64,000 nucleotides of DNA. It comes from Hyaloperonospora brassicae (Eukaryota > Oomycota > Peronosporomycetes > Peronosporales > Peronosporaceae). Position 1 is the stretch's first letter; each line of letters opens with the position of its first letter. The position numbers and the translations under genes are program-made. Of the stretch, positions 44,500 to 56,379 are shown in pieces. The DNA is taken from assembly GCA_947650285.1 (NCBI GenBank), contig CANTFL010000198.1, positions 62,001 to 126,000 of the forward strand, written 5' to 3'. The notes under the pieces were generated by a model. That model made no database searches, was not told where the DNA came from, and saw only the letters and a list, made by a program, of their open reading frames with translations.

Positions 44500-46400
44500 T
44501 CCGTCCTCTCGACAATCTAGATTTCCACATCTTCGCGTAGCTCGTGCTCTAGCTTCCACTAACTCAAAAAATTTTAAGATTACGCCTTGTGCTACTCCCT
44601 TCCACCGCACTTACAGGTCTGCCTCTAGTCCGCACTACCACAGGATTGTGCACTGGTGTGAGCGGTTGTTGAGAGAGCTCTACAATTTGTTCCTCGAAAA
44701 GACGTTGCTGGTGTGGGGAAGATTTTGTGTTGAGATTGCAGCTGCGTCATTGCATCTCCAAAATCTGTCATCGCATCTGCAGAGGTATCACTGTCATTGC
44801 ATTCAGGCTCTTGAGGTTTTAAAAGATACCAGTGCCTACGGAAATGGTGGGCCCCCAACGAAAAATTGTTGCCGATTAAACGGTTATGTTCATGGGAGAA
44901 AGGAAGACCCATCGTAATCCGAAAGATGCTGGATCATATTGAGTCGCCAGCCAGGTGTTTAGCTTTCTAGAACTATTCATACACCTTATTCAAAGCATAG
45001 AGTGATATCTTTTGCTTGACATCCCTCCAAATGCTGTGAGAGAAAACGAGCATGGAATGCGTCTTGTTGTAGATAATCTGGTGACGGATGTGATGTTCTT
45101 GAAAGTCGATCGAGAGGGAGATCTTCTCGTACACAACTTTGAGATTTCCTGAAGAGACACTGATTAATCCTTTAATCGAAGAATGTTTGCCTTTAGCGCG
45201 AAATGTAGCTAAGTGACCAAGATGCAAGACCAGCTTGGTGAATGCGGTGACAAAATTTTCCTTGTGTACGATCCATGTGATCCTCAGGTATTCCACGGTC
45301 TGTCCCTACTCGCAGTAGGATATTTGCAGATCTTACTAATTTGCGATAAACGTCTCCTCATCTATCAAAGCAACCAGAAGGTGCTAGTCTGCCAAAAACC
45401 GTTCCCACCCTTCATTGCTTCGGAAATGTTTCTTCAGGTTGGCAAAAATGTTCTTTTCGTTGTGCCATATGCAGAGAAGATTAGAGGCATCTCCGAAAAT
45501 GATTTGAATTGCTGACATAAAGGCCTACTCTCGATCAGTAACCACCACCCCAGGCAGGCGGTATAAGAGAAACACCCCTTTTACGCGTATCGAAGCTCAA
45601 AATTAGTCCTCTTGTGTCTCTCCGCTCACAACGCAAAATCATATGGAGAATGTAGCATTGGTGCTGATCATGCCGACAACGTGGAGGAATGAGATCTTGA
45701 ACCTAGTAAACAAATGTTGTGCTAAAGGCTTTGATGTTGCAGACTGCAAGTTGTGAAGCTCATCACATGTTAGTCTTGTACGTTGAGACCATTAATACAA
45801 CGTCGGGAAACTCTCTGGATCGATCAACAGCACGTGGCGGAGCGAAGAAGAGGTGTGTGATTCGACCCTCATCGTCTTTTGCATAGTCATGCATAATTTC
45901 TTTTTCCTGCAGCTCGTCTAGCAGGGCTTCCAGATGTGTACGGTCGTTCAAATATCTCTGTCAAAGCCGAGCTTTAGCATTGGAGATGTCTTTACTGGTG
46001 AGTTTTTTTTGCGGATCTTGTTGCCGTAAGGTCGTAAGAATAACTTTGGGGGCTGCACCAGCCTTGGACATCTGCTGTATGACCTGTCGCGATTGATCTG
46101 GGACTTCACGTGCGCTAGGAAAGCCTGACGTATCGGCTGTTGCCTCATGATTGTGAGAACCCTCCCCTTCCTTGACCCGCTACATCCATCCCTCTGCGGT
46201 CAATTTTCTTTGATAGTGACGCTCCAGGGGCATTCAATGGATCTGCTGCTGGTCTTTCTCTTCCGAATTCTTTCAGTGAGATATTCGCGACAGTTTCTGT
46301 ACTCTAGGCCGTGCGAGTAATGGAGCCAGACCGTGCGTGTTTCACCGCTTTCGGATGGTTTTGAGCGAGTCCGTCCCCCCACAGCGTAGCCTTGGTCAAG
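44500..46400 (-). pseudogene. MULE transposase, degenerate
   Basis: On the minus strand, fragments appear in family order: a FAR1-like DNA-binding end (SSRSIECPWSVTIKEN, 46382-46200), the start of the DDE domain (LFFAPPRAVDRSREFPDVVL and STYKTN, 45951-45763), VVVTDRE and LLCIWHNEKNIFANLKKHF (about 45570-45390), a C-terminal block (VEYLRITWIVHKENFVTAF, 45296-44973) and a SWIM-like end (MGLPFSHEHNRLI, HFRRHWYLLKPQEPE, 44912-44625). Stops and frameshifts lie between blocks, so it is inactive. In an active MULE this enzyme cuts and pastes the element by binding its terminal repeats. Confidence 0.8.
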
Positions 46401-46555
46401 TACAAACCGCTATACTGCCAACTGAGAATCATCAAGACAAGTATAAGCATGCTAGGGAGGTGGTGCTAGCATTGCCGGAAGAGCAAGGAACAGAGAGATA
46501 AAAGGATTGAATGGAGGATAGCTCGCGTTTAGTGGGAGAAACTTTTTTCCGACAT

Positions 46556-46604
46556 CACAGGGGGGTGCGCGTACTTATTAGGGGGTGTACGCCTAGGCGG
46601 TCCC
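46556..46604 (-). repeat. Right terminal inverted repeat of the MULE
   Basis: gggggtgtacgcctaggcgg, then tccc. It pairs with the left end at 35508 and is followed by the 8-bp duplication attaagaa. Confidence 0.8.
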
Positions 46605-46759
46605 ATTAAGAAACATAGATATATTATACACAGTTCTACTTTTTCCCTTAGGCGAGCTTTCGAGTTCTGCCTACTTCGCTGCTCTACCTCACGCCACGTG
46701 TACGTGACGTCGGGCACACATAACCTTGTGTCGAATAGACACAAGACGTGCCCGTTACA
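46605..46759 (+). repeat. 3' LTR of Gypsy-2, second part
   Basis: Continues the LTR where 35507 stops, including the duplicated attaagaa, and ends CCCGTTACA. It matches 5' LTR positions of about 27738-27889. The next bases, ggaac, are the host flank. Confidence 0.85.
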
Positions 46760-49596
46760 GGAACGGAATGCTCACATTAGTCTGCACTTAGTAGAAGCGG
46801 ATATTTGAGCGTAATTTGCATTTTTGGAAAGACCTTGTACCTCTGCCCTGGAGAGAGGATTACTCGCTTTGTTGAACTCATTGTTTGCACGGGCTTGGTG
46901 TTCTTGGGTGGACGTGTTGTACTAGTGGTATAGTCGAATTTTTAATATATGAAAACTAAATTTTTATCTCTCCCTATCAAATGCCTTACGAAGTTTTAAA
47001 ATTTCGTCTTTGGCATCTGTCTTCATGACGTCATCAGTATCATGGGCCTCATACGCTCGCCTTATATGACGTGCTCTATGTCTTTCCCTTGGTCACGTCT
47101 GTAGTTCTATGACGTTGCTGAATAGGTTTAAGGCAAATCTTTTGCTAGAACAAGTGTCACATCATATGCCACGCATCTCTTTCAGCATCAGAAGTAGGGG
47201 TATTGAGTCATATAGAGAGGGTTTTCACCTCAAACGGGCGAGCATTTTTCGTGTCTTACATCATACTCGCTTATAATGAAAACGGTTTACAAATTCCGAT
47301 AAAGTTCGAAATGTTCGGCGACACTGTGACCCTTATATAGAGGGTGTCTCTTAAACAGAGTCTGATTTAGAGAGGGGTAAGTGTATATGTATTTGTGTAG
47401 TTGGAGATATAGTTGGACGTAGGTCGTCTTTCGGTTGTAGATATTGAATGCGACCGTTCAAACCGGCCGTCGATGCATGGTCAGAGGCAGATGGTGCGTA
47501 CAAGTCTGGCTTGCACCCTTTTTCTTCGTAAGAGTGATACAAGTTCTTCGTGGGTAAATTCCTCTACAGGGGCGATGTTCGATGCGTGAAATACAGATCA
47601 GGGTCCCTTTATTGATTTACCCGTACAGCTGTACTCTGCTGACTGATTTACCTTTGACGAAGCAAACGAACAAGGTGCTTCTTAAGGCCGTTATATCTAT
47701 GCCACAATAGCTGCTAGATGTACGTACCAGTCATTGACTCGAAACACTGACGGCCACATCGGCACGAAAGTTGAGCGTCCACAGAGTTATCATATTCAAC
47801 TGTATCGGTCTGTCAACATTGTCGTACGCGGGTACATGAGCGCAGGGTGCCGAAACCTATAAAACCGAAGTAGATAGAGCTCGTGCTATAACACAGCCGT
47901 ATTCTCCTATACACGTAGAAAGAATATAAAATCAGGCAAGTCAATGATGCTGTAGTTCAACATCAAGAAAATGAACTGATCCGGCATTAACTCCGCTGGA
48001 AGCAATTCCGTCACCTGTAATGGTGAGTGCGCCGCCAATCCAGCAACATGATGCGAAAGTTCTACAAACCTGGTCTGGACTCGACGAGTTGTGACGTCAA
48101 TACAACTGATTTTAATATTGATAAATTAGCTGTTGTGACGGTAGCTTATATGCGTGTCACAACTGAGCTAGTACATTACATTGTAAGTCGTTCGCTAGAA
48201 AAGAACTTGTGACGAAGATGAGCCAATTTCAGAAGTTTCTTCGCTTTGATTTGAGTACACCTCCGTTATGCTTTCCATTCGTCAAGTGTTTGAGATGTGC
48301 CACATGCCTGGTAACGCATGAGCAATGGAAGAATAGTGCCAACGACTGAAATGTTGTTGTGTTATGCGCACGTAAGTCGTTTTTGCTGCCATCAAGACTT
48401 TTTCGCTGCTACCACCGTCGAGAAAAGAAATGCTCATGGATGGAACATATTTCTGTCTTGAGACTGCTCCACTGTAATGTGTCAGAGCCGCTCCAGTGCA
48501 GCCGCAGAATTGAATGGATCTGCCGCGCCGTAGGATCTCCTGGATCTATAGCCTGTCGTTGTGCTGCAAATCCTATCGACAGCGACCGCGTCATCATGTA
48601 CCGACATTTATTTAAGTATAGATGGGACATTATCGCGGTTTTAGGGGCTTTAATGATAATAAGTGGCGTTTGCTACTTACTTTTTGAGGTCGGGTGTCGC
48701 CATCCCATCGCCTATTTACGCAGTTAGGTCTACACCTTGCTTCAAAAGAAATCTGACTGGTCAGCGCCGACGTTCCTGTGTGTCTACCTATGACGATTTG
48801 TTGTTTGTGGCAACCACAGTCTCAGGTCTCGGCCCAGAACGATGCCTTGTTTTGGCCAAAGTGGCTTCCTCCAGATTCGGAATGTCAAACCAGTCGTTTT
48901 TTGCGTCGTCGAGACGGCCGAAGTACGCGGGGCAGGCAAGTCGCCTAGCAACATATGCTGGAGCAGTATCCGCACGTAGCAGTTAGACGGGCCCTGGGCT
49001 ACATCCGGTTGGTTTGCTTGAGCGCATCGGTACCGCAACCCTCTGCCCCATTTAAATGGTGGACATGGGTGTCCCATTTGCTCGGGCTATCCGGTATTCT
49101 CTGCATGAAAAGAAAACTGTTAGTGTACATGACACCACGAAGAATGCACTGATTTGTGGCTGCGACGCTTGTCGACAGAACTAGCCGGATCCTTATATTG
49201 AACTGCATCTGCTTACAGAGACTGTGAAACGTGGCTTCAACATGAACTGATGACAGCTGATAATATGGCGCGTATAGACAAAGCAATAAACGACAGTACT
49301 CAGGTCCGATCAGTAGCACGCAGGCAGCCATCGCACAGGTTTGCCCCCGACATGTCTGCGTTCATGACTGCCTTTTGCCACTGATGCTTTGATCAAGATG
49401 TTACGATCGGCTACACTATATTCTGGCCTGGACGTCGCATTGCCGTCGTCTGGCCATCGCTGCTAATGAATGGTCTTCCGCAGCCGAACACAGAAACTGC
49501 CTCTGGGTCGCTAAGTGATCGGCCTCCTTCGTTCATGTACCGTTTTGCGCCGCACTGCGACCATCTTCATCCAATTCCGGTCGCTGTAAATCTGGC
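46760..49596. other. Spacer right of the nested insertions
   Basis: No supported gene. 47335-47375 contains gtgtctcttaaacagag, similar to the reverse complement of the pogo-relic end near 25851, so a transposon end may lie here. The frame at 48359-48727 (+) includes one hydrophobic stretch (DIIAVLGALMIISGVCYLL) but no family match. Confidence 0.4.
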
Positions 49597-50495
49597 ATGA
49601 AGCTCTTGTACCTCCGTGTGGTCTTCGTCACTGGCGTGCTATCCGCTGTTTCGAACAGCGCTTTGGAAAGCATCGAACCAGAGGCTGCGGCACCTGGTGC
49701 TCGTGCACACAAGCACAAGACGGCCAAGAAACTACTGATGACCGATGCTGCTGCCAAAGTTGAGCAAAAAGAACGGATGGAAAGGTTGGAGTCTATCCCC
49801 TTTTTCAAAGATCTAGTGAACATGGCAGCTCCTACCGCGCATTCTATTATGGTTACTGGCATCGATGTCCTTTTCGTGCGTTAGGCAATGTTGCGAGCAC
49901 TGCCATGGATGTCTTTCATCGTGCTGCTGATTATGCCGTAAGCGCTGTCATCGATGTTCCTCATGCTGTGGATAATACCGTGAGCGCCGCCATGGATGCC
50001 AGTCCTACTCTTCGAGCAACTGTAACTTACAGAAGCTCAGCGCACGTCCCCGTTCGACCTGCTCGTGCTAGAGAAGAACCATATGCAATTCCAGTTACTG
50101 GAAAAAGGCTGGACGAGTTTCACGCGTTTCCAGTTACAAGGGAAAGTCTGGATGCGCTTTCCTAAGCGGCCATCACGATCCTAGAGCAAAACCACCTCAA
50201 TTCGCCGGTTCCCCTTTCGGTCAATGATATAAACAGATATCTTGACCAATATACCCCGTCCGAAGGGGCGTTTGTGGTACAAGCCGTTAAAATGTTCATG
50301 ACTTTGAATGAGGAGGCGGCTGATTGGGTGTCTCCGGTTGCTCATCATCAGCTACAAAGGATGAAAAAGGACGACATCAAATCTGGAGTACTGCAATCAT
50401 CGTGGCTTGAACCAGTGAAGGAGAATTACAATATTTTTTATTCCAGCTTTGTGCAAGCTGTTATCGACGACTACGCGAAATTTTGTGAAGGATGA
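49597..50495 (+). pseudogene. Broken gene for a secreted protein, effector-like
   Basis: The ATG at 49597 opens a signal peptide (MKLLYLRVVFVTGVLSAVSNSA), followed by a charged helical region (AKKLLMTDAAAKVEQKERME). The first frame ends at 49884. Coding-like sequence continues from there in another frame (AMDVFHRAADYAVSAVIDV), meets an in-frame TAA at 50163-50165, then runs open to a final stop at 50495 (YTPSEGAFVVQAVKMF; AVIDDYAKFCEG). One frameshift and one stop separate it from an uninterrupted frame of about 300 codons. There is no canonical RxLR; the QKERMER stretch only loosely recalls an EER region. No family recognised. It stands alone among transposon remains, as secreted-effector genes of Peronosporales often do. 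Confidence 0.5.
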
Positions 50496-50695
50496 AGGCT
50501 CATCTCAATAAGGGTGTCCTCTAGGTGACGATAGATCATCCCGCTAAGGTCAAATTGGTAGATACAATTATACGCCTTTTCCATTAGTTTTGCTCGCTTA
50601 TTTCCGTTAAATGCTTGATAAGTCACGTTTTACTTTCGTGGATGCATCTGACATTGTCGCGATTTAGTGACCACGACAAAAAAGCAATACCTTGT

Positions 50696-51130
50696 TGCAA
50701 CGGGGTGAGTCCGTGACTAGTCAGTGATATTCTATTTATTTAATGTAAGTAAAATTTTATTTAGTTAAATTTATTAATATGACGTAACTTGGAAACCCTA
50801 TTGGGCTATTACGTTCGGAGGTGATATTGATTGGCCGTTACACTTATTGGCTATATCAACCATGTGACTAAACTATTAAACGGCTACTCGCTGCTGGACG
50901 AGCGCTACGGGTGCTTCACAAAAAATCTACACCTAGAAATATAAATTGACAGTATTTAGACAAGACAAAGAAGGTTGATTAAGGGACAGATATCTACATA
51001 AAATACAGCTCTACGTCGCCCCTACTCTAAGTATCCTTAACTAAGCTCTCTCTCTCTCCCCAACGCTCACGTGTACGTGGCGTTCAGCTGCACACACCCT
51101 TGTACTATGATATTCAAGGGCGTATCAGTA
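50696..51130 (+). repeat. Solo LTR, family A-like, diverged
   Basis: Starts tgcaacggggtgagtccgtg and contains the cacgtgtacgtggcgttc block found near the end of the other chromovirus LTRs. No PBS or gag follows. The right end (about 51127-51130) is approximate, and no target duplication was found. Confidence 0.55.
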
Positions 51131-51882
51131 AGCTAGTAAGGATAATAAACCATTGGACTTACTATTGACGACAATAAAAAGTACAAAGAGAGTTGTATTG
51201 CTATATCAGTTTTAGCTACTACAATCAAGTTTTGATAGCTAAGGGCATAAAGGTTGGTAGTACTAGTTGGTGATGGTTGGCCATATTGACGATAGGCAAT
51301 CTTATAAATTTGGATTCGATGAAGAGACTCGATAGCATAGATGATGTGCTGGACTTATTATCCTTCTTTGTATATGTAAATCATATGTTTGCCGTGGCTG
51401 TTAAGTGGGTAGGCGATGTAGTCTCATAATAAACGACAAATTCGAATTAAATTGTGTTGGTCCTGCTTCTTCTAAATTAAGACGATCTACTACACACGCA
51501 TGATTTAACGCCTATGTTAACAAAACAACTGAGTTTGTCGAGAAAAGTTAGTTGCATTTGTTAGCTGTATGATTAATATAATTGCTCTACGCTTTACAAG
51601 GGGTTTGATTTTCAGTGAGACTTATAAAAATTACTATTCAGTATGCCGCTCTCATTAATCGTAAATATATGTTTCGTTAAGCTCTTCATGTATACATGAT
51701 AGGTAACAAAAAAAGGGACAGTACTTCACATTATATTACACATCTTATAAAGTGAGCAGGCGCCTCGACACTGCTCGTACACGTACGTGCGGAAATTTTA
51801 CCGATACATTCACGTAAATCCACGTTTCAAGGAGATACCCATTCCATTTAGTCTATCTGATCAAAAACGTTGCTTTTGTTTA
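51131..51882. other. AT-rich spacer
   Basis: No gene or recognised repeat. Confidence 0.5.
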
Positions 51883-52278
51883 AGTTGAGGGACACGCACT
51901 TACCAGATGACTTGTAAGACCTTGTGCTGACTTAGAACTAGGCTGCATACTCCCGACGTCACGTTCACGTGGCTTGAGGAAGCGCGAGGAAGTAAACAGA
52001 ACTCGAAAGCTCTGTTTAACGAAATAGTAGAGTTGTATACAACATAGTTATGTTTCTTTGTAAACCGTCTTTGTCTTAGTCTAACCATACCAATTAACAA
52101 TCTCATATGTGGGTTTCTTGCTCACCACCCATTACGCGCATCCAGCATCTATTGGAGGTTAATTTATTTGATGTAGCGTCTACATCAATCAATAAGTGGA
52201 GCACCCATATGTTAGTATCTGAATAAATTATATTAAAATATTGATAGATTCGTATCAATTTTAGGTAACGGGATTACA
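51883..52278 (-). repeat. 3' LTR of the third chromovirus copy
   Basis: On the minus strand it starts TGTAATCCCGTTACC. It is closely related to 2462-2925 in the shared blocks, but shorter and eroded at its 3' end. Confidence 0.7.
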
Positions 52279-52429
52279 CCTGTAAATCACCAGCTTCATA
52301 ACCTTCAACCGTAACAGTGATATTTTCGATCGGTTAGTGACAGAGTGACCGCCATCTAAACAATATGTGGGATGTAGAGCACTTGTTGGTATAGCTTAAC
52401 TCATTTTTGCTTTCAGCGCATGACGACTT

Positions 52430-54090
52430 CGTCAATGCGCTGCGCGAACAGGGCCGACACGAAGCGTCTGCACGGATGCGTGCACTAGGTGAGCAATAGT
52501 ATTAAGACTTGGCAGCTGGGATCTTTTTCCCGCTGCGGGTGGTAAGCAGTCTGCAGCACCCAATATTGCACGTGCACGTGGTCATATACGTGCAAATTCT
52601 TCATCCGCAGCTTCAGCTGCGGGTGGTAGTCCAATGGACGTCGATTGAAAGAATAGAGGATGTCTATTAGATCGAGTCGGAACCCCCGTCCGACTCACAG
52701 TCGCCCGCAAATCTTGGCCAAGAGACTGTGGGTGCGGACCCGACGACTGCTGTGCCTCATGTAAGTCTCAACACGAATCCGCATCGTATTAATTTTGGCT
52801 CATCCGGCGAGTCTAAGCACTCATCGAAGGGATCGAACCGATCACGCTCGCATTCATTTGATTCATGTGCGCAACATGAGGATATTATTCATCATTTAAT
52901 ATCGATGTATCACAGCGGATTCATTGTATACGTATCCATCCCAATTAATTCGGCAATCGTAGTGCCGTTCTTAATGTCGTCATTGCGCCAAAGGAGCAGA
53001 ATAACAACGCGTTACGATGTGCTCCTGAAGTCAAACCATGGATGTCCTCTCAGCGCAATCCGGAGCAGTGGTATGGTCATACCACTAAACGTTATCGCAT
53101 TCGTGAAGCTGACATGATCGTGATGTCATTGCAAATGATTATCGCCTTCAAATTGAGTTGTACATCCATGTATTGTTCAGACATCGATGGTACCACGGCA
53201 ACCGAAACCAAGAGAAAGTTTTGTAGGTGCAGGCGTGGAACTCTTTTATCAACATCATTAAAAATGTTGGCCGTTTCGCATGGTTATACAAATTATGTCA
53301 GCTCGCAATCATTTTTAACATAAGTGTTTTACCGGTGGTTGGACACAATTGCACCAACTGTCGCGAGAGGCAAGACTGCCTTGCCCTTCATGGGGAGAGA
53401 AATGTCAGAGTTGTTTTCCAAATTCTGTTCGCGCCCCATGGGAGGACTATCTCCCTAAGGGCGCCCGAAATGTACCGAGGGATTAAGAATTTGCAATCCC
53501 TTTACATAGCGCCGGCCGTTCGTTCGACGATGGCTCTCTATTGTCGATGGGTGCGTCTCGTCAAACTGCTCGACGAGACCGGGGACATCCACCATCAGCT
53601 GAAAGCGGGGTTCCAAGCTGGTCCACGAGGGTGGATGCCCCTTCCTCTGTACGTGGTTAGTCGACACTGATCCTTATCGTCACGATATTTCAAGTAACGC
53701 TTCTCAAGGAAGCGTTGACCATCGGGTGAGTCGATCAAAGAATAATGAGGAGGAGAAAACCTATTCTCCGAGTCGTTCGACTTGCTATCTCGACCAAGAC
53801 GAGATCGATTGAGCAATCTATATATTGCGCGAGGGATTTGAGCATGAATGAGACAGACTCTACGCATTAACCGGTCTTGTGCGAAAGCAGCGCAAGAATC
53901 GGGAGACTAATCAGACGAAGAATTGTGCTGATTACGCACTCGCATAGATCCAGGTTGAGCACGATGTCCGTTCCTTCCTTAAAGATCTGGGGACAGCTCG
54001 CAGAGAGATCTCTGAACTGCATGGAGAGGTCTCTTCACGGGGCGTCTAGACTGATCGCCTGGATCGTTAGTGCAAAACTTGATTGAGGTT
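52430..54090 (+). pseudogene. Conserved antisense ORF of the chromovirus, third copy
   Basis: This copy lies on the minus strand, so the antisense ORF reads on plus. The ATG at 52430 (MTTSSMRCANRADTK) follows gctttcag plus three bases, the same acceptor-like arrangement as in Gypsy-2. An IESEPPSDS-like acidic block follows near 52675. Then, in 53227-53670, come AWNSFINIIKNVGRFAWLYK, the Cys motif CTNCRERQDCLALHGE and PEMYRGIKNLQSLY. A broken coiled-coil region comes last (53790-54080: EISELHGEVSS). Stops and frameshifts interrupt it. The order of blocks equals that of the other two copies. Confidence 0.55.
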
Positions 54091-54815
54091 TTCGAACGTG
54101 GGAGGGGGCATCTTCAGGGTCGGAAGAGGGCTTGTACTGACAATACGGGCGGAGGCGCCCCACTCAAAACGTAGAATTCCTACGCATCCTACATAGCAGC
54201 TCGATCGTAAATGCGTTTTCTTGTTGACGCAGCACACGAAAGGGGCCGATATAATTGTGCAGTAGTTTACTGCTGCTAACATAAATCACTACGTGTCTAG
54301 GTGGATTGACCGTAGAAAGTAGTAATTAATCATTTTAAATAAACGAGAGAATGCTTGCTCTTCCATTCTTGACAGTGTTTATTTTATGCCGTTCTACCGC
54401 GTGAGTGATGTTTCATGCACGAACAGTCCATTGCTTAACGAGCCAGCAGAAATCCTTATGCTGAAGAGATGTTGTTTTGTGCAAATCGCCTTGCACGTAC
54501 TGCAAAAAAGAGTCCGTTTACCTCTTTCTGTTCGTCGGCGAGGTTGCCATCTTCCTCGCTGGAATGTTCGTTGGTGGTGCTGAAGATACCAGCATCGTCA
54601 ATATCATCTGACTCAGTATTAGCGTCTTCACAATTATTGAAATGTTCTTCTTCTTCAATGTCGACCTAATCGACACCGGCATCATACGTGACGACGATAG
54701 CATTGACACGATATGGGCAAGATCCAGAGCAGTTCTTGCTCGAGGGAGACCCTCCCCTTTAATCAAGAGTCACGTTCTAACAGGGAGGGAAGACGCGAAT
54801 GCCGCATTTATTTTA
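53455..54815 (-). pseudogene. Pol 3' end of the third copy: integrase C-terminal region and chromodomain
   Basis: Minus-strand chromodomain in two frames (DSPDGQRFLEKRYLKYRDD, then GHPPSWTSLEPRFQLMVDVP and GLVEQFDETHP), preceded by the integrase C-terminal region at 54282-54067. Chromodomains direct integration towards particular histone marks in chromoviruses. It is broken by frameshifts. Confidence 0.75.
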
Positions 54816-55051
54816 TGAAGAACGGTGTATGTTGGGAATAAGCGATTATGAAAATTCGCTGTAGGGGCTCTGATCGCATTATCGTTATGGCCGAGCCAGT
54901 TAACGGTTGGCTGCCCGATCCGACATCGGGTCAGATAGCGTTTATTGGACAGTCAGACTAAAATGGATTACAGATCGGGCAGGTTGGGACCTACGATCTT
55001 GGGTCAAGGCATGGGGCGGAAGGTAACGTTGGCGATCAGTCTATCAAGAAA

Positions 55052-55390
55052 AGAACCGCGATCAGCAAGGCAAGCGCGATCAAGGAGTCAATCGAGATCG
55101 TGATAATTGATCGAGATCGTGATCAGTGATCAGGTATGTAGTCGAGGTCAAATATTTGATCAAGATCATGTTAATGTGAAGCACACCATGTGATCCTCGA
55201 TCGGCAAGGCAATCACGATCAGAAGGCGATCGAGATCGTGATCAGTGATCAGGAAGCGATCAAGATCGGGATCAGTGATCAGGTATGTGATCGCGATCAA
55301 GTTGGTGTGGAGCACACCATGTGATCCGCGATCAGCAAGGCGATCGCGATCTGGAGGCGATCGGGATCGTGATCAGTGATCAGGTATGTG
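55052..55390. repeat. GATC-rich tandem repeat in the leader of the family B element
   Basis: About 2.6 units of roughly 130 bp, each with gatcgtgatcagtgatcagg, aggtatgt and gagcacaccatgtgatcc or close variants. GATC occurs up to five times per 60 bp. Confidence 0.8.
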
Positions 55391-56379
55391 GTCGCAATTA
55401 GACAAGCATATCAGGTGTGGGCCACGCAAGTGCAAGATCGCCTACCGTCTCGAGAGAGTGACATGTGGCAAACGATGTCCAAGACATTGGGATAGGGATA
55501 TGGTTGTTGGGTTTGATTGGTTAAAACAAAACAGAGATCAATTTGCTTCAAAGTACACGTGTCGACTTCTCCTCCGGGTGAATCATTGGCCATCTGACGT
55601 CACGGAAAGGTTTACATATTTTAATCACGTTATATCCCTGGATTGTTTGGCCAGGGATCAAGATCTCTCAAACAACACCCAAACTTAGACTGGGCGCTTG
55701 AAACCCTTTGTGGTCGAGGACACAAGATCGCGAGACGGCTCAAGTGGTCAAAAGGCTCGCGAATCAAGGTCTTCATTTGGACAAGGCGATCTGTTACAGA
55801 TCAGGGTGACTCATATCGAGCAACCCACAAGCATACAAGTGGTTCCGTGACGAATTCCACGTGATCACACCAACCCCGATCGTGGTGTGAAGATATCCAC
55901 ACCGTACTCGAACGTCGATCCCATCACAAACACGGTCAAGTTTTCATTTACACGATTCCACCTGGAAGAGTGCAACCCGCCCCACCGACAGTTACACGAG
56001 GTGAGGAAGGCAATCAAGAACACAGAATCGTAGTACCCCTCCGTTTGTCGGTCGTCCGTGCCCCAGTGGATAGTTGGGATCGACTCCTCAATAGAGCGAT
56101 CACCACTCCACCACAATGGTGCGCGTGCCCGGATTATCTGGTGACTCGGAATTTCATTGTTAGTCCCTGAGTAAAAATGTTAAGATAACAATAACCTGGG
56201 ATGAAAGCGTCGAAGGCCAAGTAATCGTCACAGACGCGTGATTTTGAAAGATTCCCGGTTCATCAGAGTTTTGGGAGGGGCTCTAACGACAAAAAATAAA
56301 AGAGGAAAATCGTTCGCTCGTTCGAGAAGAAAACCTCGATTCCCTCCGGAGGTCCCTTGAAGGACCACTGCGGATCGTG

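Larger units (their letters stand above)
35508..46604. mobile_element. Mutator-like element (MULE) inserted in the Gypsy-2 3' LTR, itself split by Gypsy-1
   Basis: The ends are inverted repeats: left cggaccgcctagacgtacac, right (reverse complement) gggaccgcctaggcgtacac, with similarity continuing for about 45 bp. The flanks carry a perfect 8-bp duplication, attaagaa (35500-35507 and 46605-46612). Removing the insertion and one repeat restores the LTR. A MULE-type transposase relic lies inside on the minus strand. Without Gypsy-1 the element is about 3.9 kb. MULEs usually make 8-11 bp duplications, which fits. Confidence 0.85.
27444..46759 (+). mobile_element. Gypsy-2: Ty3/Gypsy chromovirus (family A), split by a nested MULE
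   Basis: LTR retroelement with a 5' LTR (27444-27889), PBS-like sequence, gag and pol relics, polypurine tract (35201-35210) and a 3' LTR in two pieces (35211-35507 and 46613-46759). The host flanks are ggatc on the left and ggaac on the right, a 5-bp target duplication with one mismatch. The 11-kb MULE accounts for the gap. The first 297 bp of the two LTRs differ at about 14 positions, mostly transitions. The coding region carries many stops and frameshifts. Confidence 0.85.
51883..54815 (-). mobile_element. Third chromovirus copy (family A), 3' half only
   Basis: On the minus strand this holds the 3' LTR (51883-52278), the 3' untranslated/antisense-ORF region, chromodomain, integrase C-terminal region (54282-54067, nearly matching 33190-33393 of Gypsy-2) and the acidic linker before it. 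It stops at about 54815 without an integrase core, RT or gag. The family B element begins next to it. Confidence 0.75.

Noticed and set aside
48359..48727. Last exon of an ABC transporter
   Set aside because: Only one hydrophobic stretch, and no Walker, signature or other transporter motif nearby.
50696..51130. 5' LTR of a complete element ending at the 51883 LTR
   Set aside because: The two LTRs are in opposite orientation and no PBS or gag follows the first.
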